From contig NZ_FNAT01000002.1 of NCBI RefSeq assembly GCF_900102015.1, positions 434,001 to 498,000 on the forward strand: a DNA stretch of 64,000 nucleotides. Reading direction: 5' to 3'. The stretch is from Limimaricola pyoseonensis. Lineage in GTDB: Bacteria; Pseudomonadota; Alphaproteobacteria; Rhodobacterales; Rhodobacteraceae. The notes under the pieces were generated by a model. That model was not told the DNA's origin. It saw only the letters and a list, made by a program, of their open reading frames with translations, and did not search any database. How positions within the stretch are numbered: position 1 is the first letter of the stretch; each line of letters opens with the position of its first letter. Positions 56,969 to 64,000 of the stretch are shown here, one piece after another. A program made the translations under genes and the position numbers.

Positions 56969-57580
56969 ATGTTCGACTTCATCACCAGCTGGATCGCCGC
57001 CGGGGGCGCCTTTGCCGTGGCGGCGCTCATGTTTCTCGAGAACGTCTTCCCTCCGATCCCGTCCGAGCTGGTGATGCCGCTGGCAGGCTACAACGCCGCG
57101 CGCGGCGTCTCGGGGCCGGTGCTGGTCTTCATCGGCGGGGTCGTGGGGTCGGTGGCCGGGGCCTGGATCTGGTACGAGCTGGGCCGCAGGCTCGGGCGGG
57201 AGCGGCTGATGGAATGGGTTGACCGGCACGGGCGCTGGCTGACGCTCGACCGGCACAGCATCGAGCAGGCGCTCGACTGGTTCGACCGGCACGGCGCGGC
57301 GGCGGTGTTCTTCGGCCGGATGATCCCGACCGTGCGCACGCTGATCTCGGTGCCGGCGGGGCTGCAGGGCATGCCGCTCGGCCGGTTTCTCGCCTACACC
57401 ACCGCGGGCAGCGTGATCTGGGTCGGCGGTCTCTTCGCTGCGGGCTACGTGCTTGAGGCGCAATACGAGCGGGTGCAGAACTGGCTCGACCCGGTGACCA
57501 CCGGCATCGTCGGGCTGATCGTGCTGCTCTATCTCTACCGCGTGCTCAAGGGGCGGGGGCGCAAGCCGCGCGAGGGCTGA
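56969..57580 (+). CDS. DedA family membrane protein
   Basis: 203 aa. FLENVFPPIPSELVMPLAGYNAARG is the DedA signature E-x-x-FPPIPSE. FFGRMIPTVRTLISVPAGLQGMPLGRFLAYTTAGSVIWV contains the conserved [FY]-x-R-x-x-P-x-x-R motif. The family (DedA/SNARE-associated) flips undecaprenyl phosphate or other lipids in characterised members. The stop is immediately followed by the stop of the minus-strand gene. Confidence 0.93.
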   Translation: MFDFITSWIAAGGAFAVAALMFLENVFPPIPSELVMPLAGYNAARGVSGPVLVFIGGVVGSVAGAWIWYELGRRLGRERLMEWVDRHGRWLTLDRHSIEQALDWFDRHGAAAVFFGRMIPTVRTLISVPAGLQGMPLGRFLAYTTAGSVIWVGGLFAAGYVLEAQYERVQNWLDPVTTGIVGLIVLLYLYRVLKGRGRKPREG

Positions 57581-57991
57581 TCAGGCCTCGGTGTCGGGCC
57601 GCTCGGCCCGCTCCGCCAGCTTGCGCACCAGAACCGTCCGCAGATCGTGCATCGCCATCAGCAAGGGCTCGGTGACGGCGTCGAGCTGCTCGGGCGTGGC
57701 GCGCGACAGCGCCCATTGGGCGCCGAGGTTGAGCTGGTCGGCCAGTCGCGCGATGTCGTCGATCTCGCGCTGTGCCAGCAGCGCCTGCCGCCCGGCGATC
57801 CATTCCTCCGCGGCGGCGCGGTCCTCGGGCGACAGCTCGCGCCCGCCGATGCCGCGGATCTCGCCGCTGCGGGTGTTCAGCGCCGCGATCTGCTCCATCT
57901 CGACCCGGCGCTGGCGGTTCTCCTCGCCGAGCCGGAACATCAACGCGCCGTTCTCGCGGATGCGGAAGTAGTAGCCGGGCAGGTCGGTCAT
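57581..57991 (-). CDS. Hypothetical protein
   Basis: 136 aa soluble, largely helical protein. MTDLPGYYFRIRENGALMFRLGEENRQRRVEM leads into IAALNTRSGEIRGIGGRELSPEDRAAAEEWIAGRQ and a helical tail ending RAERPDTEA. No signal or membrane segment and no known motif. It is 12 bases downstream of the aminotransferase gene and likely in the same transcript. Conserved-looking in codon use; I cannot give a function. Confidence 0.7.
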   Translation of the reverse strand: MTDLPGYYFRIRENGALMFRLGEENRQRRVEMEQIAALNTRSGEIRGIGGRELSPEDRAAAEEWIAGRQALLAQREIDDIARLADQLNLGAQWALSRATPEQLDAVTEPLLMAMHDLRTVLVRKLAERAERPDTEA

Positions 57992-58003
57992 CGCGGGTCT
58001 CCC

Positions 58004-59714
<1,711 letters not shown>

Positions 59715-59718
<4 letters not shown>

Positions 59719-60020
59719 GCGGGCTGCCGGTCGAGCCCGCCGCGCCCGCGGACGAGCCGCGCGAGATCCGCGAGCGGCGGCTCGCGATGCGCTCGATGCG
59801 GCGCGGAATCAAGGAGATGGACCTGATCCTGCAGGCCTTCGCGACGGCGCGGATGCGGGATCTCGATGATGCCGAGCTGGCGCTCTACGACCGGCTCCTG
59901 TCGGAGAACGACCACGATCTCTACGCCTGGGTTGCCGGCGCGCAGCCGGCGCCCGAGCGCTACGAGGCGCTGGTAGCCGAGATCGCCAAGGGGGCCGAGG
60001 GCGTCACCCGGCCGCGCTGA
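59715..60020 (+). CDS. sdhE: Succinate dehydrogenase assembly factor 2 (SdhE)
   Basis: 101 aa. It attaches FAD to the flavoprotein of succinate dehydrogenase. RRLAMRSMRRGIKEMDLILQAF contains the RGxxE motif that touches the flavoprotein, and the rest (LDDAELALYDRLLSENDHDLYAWVAGAQPAPERY) is the Sdh5/YgfY/CptB fold with the conserved DxDLYxWxxG. Coupled to the XRE gene. Confidence 0.92.
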
Positions 60021-60093
60021 GCGCCGGCCTTAATCCTTTGTTTCCAATTTTCCCTCATTGCTGGCCGGCGGGCGGGCAAGAGGGAGAATTGAG

Positions 60094-60603
60094 ATGAGCG
60101 TTCATTCCAGCCTCGAACCGGCCCTGACGGGCCCGCGCGGGGCGGCCTTCATGGCGAGTTACCTCGACGGGCTGATCCTGATCGAGCGGCTGCACAGGTT
60201 GCTGCTCGACGTCATCAAGGACGAGTTCGAGCGGGTCGGCGTGATCGAGATCAACGCGGTGCAGGCGCTGCTGCTGTTCAACATCGGCGACCACGAGGTC
60301 ACGGCGGGCGAGCTGCGCAGCCGCGGCTACTACCAGGGCAGCAATGTCAGCTACAACCTCAAGAAGCTGGTCGAGGCGGGCTACATGCATCACCAGCGCT
60401 GCCGGGTCGACCGACGCTCGGTGCGGGTGCGCCTGACCGAGAAGGGGCACCGCGTCCGCGACATCGTCCAGAAGCTGTTCGAGGGGCACGCGCAGGGCCT
60501 GTCGTCCCGCGGCGTTCTCGACCAGGTCGCGATCGAGGACGTGACGATGTCGCTGCGCCGGCTCGAGCGGTACTGGGCCGACCAGATCCGCTACATCTAC
60601 TAG
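60094..60603 (+). CDS. ldtR: MarR-type winged-helix regulator, LdtR-like
   Basis: 169 aa. ASYLDGLILIERLHRLLLDVIKDEFERVGVIEINAVQALLLFNIGDHEVTAGELRSRGYYQGSNVSYNLKKLVEAGYMHHQRC carries the wHTH; the GYYQGSNVSYNLKKL recognition helix and YLDGLxLIERLHRLLLDVIKDEFER segment match LdtR of Rhizobiales, which controls an L,D-transpeptidase gene. DRRSVRVRLTEKG is the wing. Start at 60094 after AGAGGGAGAATTGAG. The 73 bases before it are AT-rich and probably contain its promoter. No ldt gene is in view. Confidence 0.88.
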   Translation: MSVHSSLEPALTGPRGAAFMASYLDGLILIERLHRLLLDVIKDEFERVGVIEINAVQALLLFNIGDHEVTAGELRSRGYYQGSNVSYNLKKLVEAGYMHHQRCRVDRRSVRVRLTEKGHRVRDIVQKLFEGHAQGLSSRGVLDQVAIEDVTMSLRRLERYWADQIRYIY

Positions 60604-61307
60604 CCGCGGCGCGCCGGGACGGGCCGGGCGCCGATCGCCAGTGCGCGCAGCTCGCGCAGGAGCTTGCGGCGCATCGCCGCCTCGTAGTCGTCGAACCCGA
60701 TCGCGGTCTCGACGAAGGCGTCGGCGCCGCGGATGACATAGGCCCGGAAATAATCGACCAGCGGCGCGGCGCGGCCGGGCGCCTCGGGCGCGACCAGCAG
60801 CGCGTTGACGGTCACGCCGGGCGGCGCGGCGCCGGTGTCCTGCGGACGCGGCCCGGCATTCGACGTGCCATCGGCCGAAAGGTCGAGCGTGTGCCTGTCG
60901 CAGTCGGGCTGGGCGGCCAGGAGGGCGTATCCCTCCCCCATGGCGCCGCCGAGCGCGGTGGTGGGGCCGAACCCGGCCCGCCGGGCCGAGCGGATCTGCC
61001 GGGCGGCGGCGGAGAGCGCCGCCGCGCCGTCGATCCCGGTCCATGGCAGAATCAGCCGGGTCTCGCCCGGCCCGCTCCATTCGAACACCGCCAGCCGGAC
61101 CGGCGGCATGGCCGGGTCGAGTAGCGCGGCCGCGACATCGGGCGCCGTGAGCGCCGCCGCCACGCCGTCGCGCTGCAGCGCGTATTCCCGCGCGTCGACC
61201 GAGCCCGAAACGTCGAGCCCCAGCACCAGCGCCTGCCGGCAGCCTTGGGCGGCCACGCCATCGGCCAGCCCGGCCAGAAGCAGCGCGCCGCAGATCGCCC
61301 GGATCAT
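60600..61307 (-). CDS. DUF1194 (von Willebrand A-like) secreted protein
   Basis: 235 aa. Signal peptide MIRAICGALLLAGLADGVAAQ. LVLGLDVSGSVDAREYALQRDGVAAAL is the MIDAS-like DxSxS. AVFEWSG, GFGPTTALGGAMGEGYALLA (Thr of the MIDAS) and TLDLSADGTSNAG complete the DUF1194 pattern. The end (AYVIRGADAFVETAIGFDDYEAAMRRKLLREL) is typical. Role unknown; likely metal-dependent adhesion in the periplasm. It overlaps the ldtR-like gene end by four bases, tail to tail. Confidence 0.9.
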   Translation of the reverse strand: MIRAICGALLLAGLADGVAAQGCRQALVLGLDVSGSVDAREYALQRDGVAAALTAPDVAAALLDPAMPPVRLAVFEWSGPGETRLILPWTGIDGAAALSAAARQIRSARRAGFGPTTALGGAMGEGYALLAAQPDCDRHTLDLSADGTSNAGPRPQDTGAAPPGVTVNALLVAPEAPGRAAPLVDYFRAYVIRGADAFVETAIGFDDYEAAMRRKLLRELRALAIGARPVPARRG

Positions 61308-61311
61308 CCCG

Positions 61312-61740
61312 TTACCAGTGGCCGGTGTTCTCCATGCTGGCCCAGGGCTCCTGCTTGGGCAGCGCGTCGCCGGCCTGCAGCAGCTCGACCGAGATGTTGT
61401 CGGGCGAGCGGACGAAGGCCATGTGGCCGTCGCGCGGCGGGCGGTTGATCGTGACACCGTTCTCCTGCAGGTGCCGGCAGGTCTCGTAGATGTCGTCGAC
61501 CCGGTAGGCGAGATGCCCGAAATGCCGGCTGTCGGAGGGCAGCGCATCGTCGCCGTCCCAGTTCCAGGTCAGCTCGACCGGCGTCTCCTCCTGGCCCGGG
61601 GGCGCCATGAAGACCAGCGTGAAGCGGCCGCCCTCGTTCTCGATGCGGCGGGTCTCCTTCAACCCGAGCAGCTCGTAGAAGGCCATGCTCTTCTCGAGAT
61701 CCTTCACCCGGACCATGGTGTGCAGATAGGTCAATGCCAT
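61312..61740 (-). CDS. gloA: Lactoylglutathione lyase (glyoxalase I)
   Basis: 142 aa. It converts the methylglyoxal-glutathione adduct to S-lactoylglutathione. YLHTMVRVKDLEKSMAFYELLGLKE holds the first His ligand, VELTWNWD a Glu, FGHLAYRVDDIYETC the second His and NISVELLQAG the second Glu, all four metal ligands expected of GloA. The start at 61740 follows GAAAGGGAACACGCG. It lies just upstream of the DUF1194 gene on the same strand. Confidence 0.95.
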   Translation of the reverse strand: MALTYLHTMVRVKDLEKSMAFYELLGLKETRRIENEGGRFTLVFMAPPGQEETPVELTWNWDGDDALPSDSRHFGHLAYRVDDIYETCRHLQENGVTINRPPRDGHMAFVRSPDNISVELLQAGDALPKQEPWASMENTGHW

Positions 61741-61804
61741 CGCGTGTTCCCTTTCTCGCGGTTCGGGTCGGAGATTAGCACGCGCCGCCGGCGGGGCCAG
61801 CGGT

Positions 61805-63163
61805 TCAGAAGCTCGAGACGACGCCGAGATCGAGGCTGAGCACCTCTTCGTCGTAGAGGTCCGCGTTCGACCAGTTCCGCCCGGCCTCGAGCCGGATCTC
61901 GGGGTGAAAGCCCCAGCGTTCCGCCCGCGGCATGCCGATCCGCGCCTCGGCCGTGAGGCGCCGGTCCTCCCGCTCCTCCAGCACGTAGCGGCTGCTTTGG
62001 TAGTCGCGCCATTCGGCCGTGAGGCCGACCCCCAGATCGGCCGGCCCGAACCGCCGCCCGAAATCGTAATCCGCGGCGAGGGTCAGCCCCTCGTAGCCGA
62101 GATCCGGGCGGTCGGTGCGGGCCTCGCGCCAGTCCAGCGACAGGCTCGCCCGGTCGCGCCCCAGGGCGCGCGTCACCCCGACCCCGAGGCCCGGTTTCCA
62201 CCATCCGTCGTCGAGATCGAGCCGCTCGACCCGGGTCGTCTCGGCCGAGAGGCTCAGATCCGTGTCGCCATCGATCGCGAAGCTGCGGCGCAAAGCCAAG
62301 CGCAGCCGGTTGGAGAGCGGCGCGTCGTCATAGGCGTCGCGCGCCAGCTGCAGCGACAGCTCGGCCGGGCCGCTCCAGCCCTCCTGGCGCCAGGCATGCC
62401 GCAGCCCGACCGAGGCGCTGGCCTGCGCGTAGTCGCTGCCGCGGGCCTCGGGCGCCTGCCGGCGCGCCGCGTCGCTCAGGAAATGGGTGCGGCCGGAAAG
62501 ATGCAGGTCGGCCGAGGTCATCGAGCTGCGGTCGGCGCGCAGCCGGTAGCGCAGCGCGACACCGGCCGAGACGGTCGCGCCCGACAGCGCCCGCGCGTCC
62601 CCCGACAGCGTGAAGTCATAGGGCAGGCCGGGCAGGCGCAGGGTTTCGGTGTCGCTGCCGCCATTGACGTTCGAGGAGGGCGCCACGCCGAAGGTGAACT
62701 GCATCGAAAGGGGGTTGCGGGCACGGACCGCCTGGTAATCGCGGCGCAGTTCGGCCCGCGCGTTCGGGCTCGGCGCGTCGGGCAGGGCCCGCCGCAGCCA
62801 GAACTGCGACCGGGTGTAGGCGCCGCTCCTCGCATGCGCCAGGGCGACGATGCGGGCGGCGCGGAACCGGGCCGGCCCCTCGAGCCGCGGATGCGCCCGC
62901 GCAGCGAAGCCCTGAGCGGCGTCGAGGTCGCCGCGCCGCAGGGCCGCCTCGGCGGAGATCATCAGCCCCGTCGGCTCGTCGGGGGCGTATTGCAGCAGGC
63001 GGCGCGAAAGCGCCTCGGCCTCATCCAGCCGGTTCTCGCTAAGCGCGGTCACGGCGAGGCCGCGCAGCCGCTCGACGGAGAGGCTGGCGGGCGCGGCCGG
63101 CGCGGCAAGGGGCAGCGCCAGCAGCAGCGCCGCCGCCGCCAGGGCGGTGATCGTCGATCGCAT
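61805..63163 (-). CDS. Slam-like outer-membrane translocator (TPR plus DUF560 barrel)
   Basis: 452 aa. Signal peptide MRSTITALAAAALLLALPLAAPAAPA. Residues about 30-155 are TPR-like helices: LRGLAVTALSENRLDEAEALSRRLLQYAPDEPTGLM, SAEAALRRGDLDAAQGFAARAHPRL. From about residue 160 there are alternating beta strands of a barrel (FGVAPSSNVNGGSD, ASASVGLRHAW, LSLSAETTRVERLDLDDG, GVTRALGRDRASLSLDW), ending LDLGVVSSF with the C-terminal Phe of BAM substrates. A TPR domain plus a DUF560 barrel is the Slam/type XI secretion architecture. The start is coupled to the upstream cargo gene (TGATG). A barrel without Slam activity is the alternative. Confidence 0.75.
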   Translation of the reverse strand: MRSTITALAAAALLLALPLAAPAAPASLSVERLRGLAVTALSENRLDEAEALSRRLLQYAPDEPTGLMISAEAALRRGDLDAAQGFAARAHPRLEGPARFRAARIVALAHARSGAYTRSQFWLRRALPDAPSPNARAELRRDYQAVRARNPLSMQFTFGVAPSSNVNGGSDTETLRLPGLPYDFTLSGDARALSGATVSAGVALRYRLRADRSSMTSADLHLSGRTHFLSDAARRQAPEARGSDYAQASASVGLRHAWRQEGWSGPAELSLQLARDAYDDAPLSNRLRLALRRSFAIDGDTDLSLSAETTRVERLDLDDGWWKPGLGVGVTRALGRDRASLSLDWREARTDRPDLGYEGLTLAADYDFGRRFGPADLGVGLTAEWRDYQSSRYVLEEREDRRLTAEARIGMPRAERWGFHPEIRLEAGRNWSNADLYDEEVLSLDLGVVSSF

Positions 63164-64000
63164 CAGTCGCGATACGCCGTGAAGCCGCCGGTTTCCTGCA
63201 CCCGGATGTCTTCCAGCCGCGGATCCTCGGATTCGAAGACCAGAATGCCCGTGACCTCGCCGCCGGTTTCGAGGTCGCCGCTCAGCACCCCGAAATACTC
63301 GCCGGCCTCATAAGGCTCGGCCTTGCCGTCGACCACCACCAGGTTGTTCAGCTGGCCCACGATCTCGCCGTTCGGGGTGGAGGCCGCGTCCGTCAGCACG
63401 AAGCGGACCGTCGGCAGGTCGAGGATCGCCCGGTCCGACAGGTCGGTCCGGCGCACGCCGCTGGTGTTGGTCTCGATCTCGAGCCCGTCCTCGTCGAAGG
63501 CGCGGCGGTTGGAGAGCGTGCCGCGCACGCCGTCGGAGGCGTTGAAGTCGTCGAAGTCGACCAGCACCTCGATGTCGCCGGTGGTGAACTCATGCCGCGA
63601 GATGGTGTCGAACACCCGAATGCCCGCGTAATCGCCGCGGAAGGCGGCCTGCCCGCGGGCCGGGATCTCGACCCCGCCATTGCGCTCGTAGAGGAAGCCG
63701 CCGAAGCCGAAGTTCGAGAAATCGCCGGTGCGCACCACCGCGAAGCGGGTGCGGGGCAGCCGTTCGCCATCGACCCGAACGGTATTGATGCTCTCGCCGT
63801 AGATGGCGCGGTAGTCGAGCTGGTCGATCGGCTCGGAGCCGCCGGTCTCGACCTCGGCCGCGCTCTGGAACACGGCATAGCCGTTGAGCGTGCTCGGCCC
63901 GCGATAGTCGCTGCGATAAGGTTCGGTGCCGTCGAAGGCGAGGTTGTCGACCTCCAGCCGCGCGCCGGACAACAGCGTGACGCGGCGCACGAAGCCGCCA
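63163..64000 (-). CDS. TbpB-like beta-barrel surface protein, Slam cargo candidate, partial
   Basis: The last 279 or so codons; the N-terminus, including any signal or lipobox, lies beyond the right edge. The frame is open to 64000, and the GTG at 63990 is internal. Beta-rich, with patterns seen in the TbpB barrel: FGGFLYERNGGVEIPARG, AAFRGDYAGIRVFD, TGDIEVLVDFDDFNASDGVRGTLSNR, then GEIVGQLNNLVVVDG and AGEYFGVLSGDLETGGEVTGILVFESED. No long low-complexity. A TbpB/HphA-like fold next to a Slam-like gene suggests the exported cargo. The ligand is unknown. Confidence 0.6.
   Translation of the reverse strand, partial: GGFVRRVTLLSGARLEVDNLAFDGTEPYRSDYRGPSTLNGYAVFQSAAEVETGGSEPIDQLDYRAIYGESINTVRVDGERLPRTRFAVVRTGDFSNFGFGGFLYERNGGVEIPARGQAAFRGDYAGIRVFDTISRHEFTTGDIEVLVDFDDFNASDGVRGTLSNRRAFDEDGLEIETNTSGVRRTDLSDRAILDLPTVRFVLTDAASTPNGEIVGQLNNLVVVDGKAEPYEAGEYFGVLSGDLETGGEVTGILVFESEDPRLEDIRVQETGGFTAYRD

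Overview
This is about 64 kb of very GC-rich (roughly 70%) bacterial chromosome. Gene content and gene order point to the alphaproteobacterial order Rhodobacterales: an interrupted hisBHAFE cluster, a choXWV plus betICBA choline locus, a short prolyl-tRNA synthetase, an LdtR-type MarR regulator, a CtrA-type box and SdhE. Coding density is high, with many 1-, 4- and 8-base overlaps between neighbours. I see no CRISPR array, prophage, insertion sequence or integrase.

Layout. 1-1.6 kb: divergent cobS (cut by the window edge) and cobT. 1.6-3.6 kb: a Kef-type cation/proton antiporter. 3.6-6.5 kb: a 966-residue protein that appears to join a PilM/GspL-like N-terminus, a membrane anchor and a PilP/GspC-like tail. 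6.7-10 kb: SIMPL, YetF and glycosyltransferase genes, tRNA-Tyr and rlmB. 10-15.3 kb: hisE, hisF, hisA, hisH and hisB on the minus strand, broken by three plus-strand genes. 15.4-16 kb: two tRNA-Gly(GCC) genes in a 131-bp direct repeat. 16-21 kb: a TerC protein, then pyruvate carboxylase with a VOC gene behind it and a LacI-type palindrome upstream. 21-26 kb: a UvrD/PcrA helicase, an argP/argO pair and a DMT exporter. 26-34.4 kb: the choline locus. 34.5-44.4 kb: mixed small genes, including an SNase gene behind a CtrA-like box, then gph, proS, a PerM-type protein and an HdaA-like protein. 44.4-48.3 kb: ppk1 and ppx. 49.5-54 kb: lolC/E and lolD, a lower-GC unknown gene and parE. 54-62 kb: a hydrolase, MATE and DedA proteins, an aminotransferase, sdhE, an ldtR-like gene, a DUF1194 gene and gloA. 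61.8-64 kb: a Slam-like outer-membrane translocator coupled to a TbpB-like cargo gene that runs off the window.

How the genes work together. ChoXWV imports choline. BetC frees choline from choline-O-sulfate, BetA and BetB oxidise it to glycine betaine, and BetI represses from a perfect palindrome in the divergent promoter. HisB, H, A, F and E supply five histidine enzymes. Ppk1 and Ppx make and degrade polyphosphate. LolC/E and LolD sort lipoproteins to the outer membrane.

The items most worth following up are the Slam/TbpB-like (type XI secretion-like) pair at the right edge, the PilM-PilP-like composite protein, the CtrA box and start-site hairpin before the SNase gene, a candidate small RNA behind rlmB, and a 21-nt motif found twice just after 3' hairpins. 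All functional calls are read from the sequence and from memory of protein families; no database search was run.
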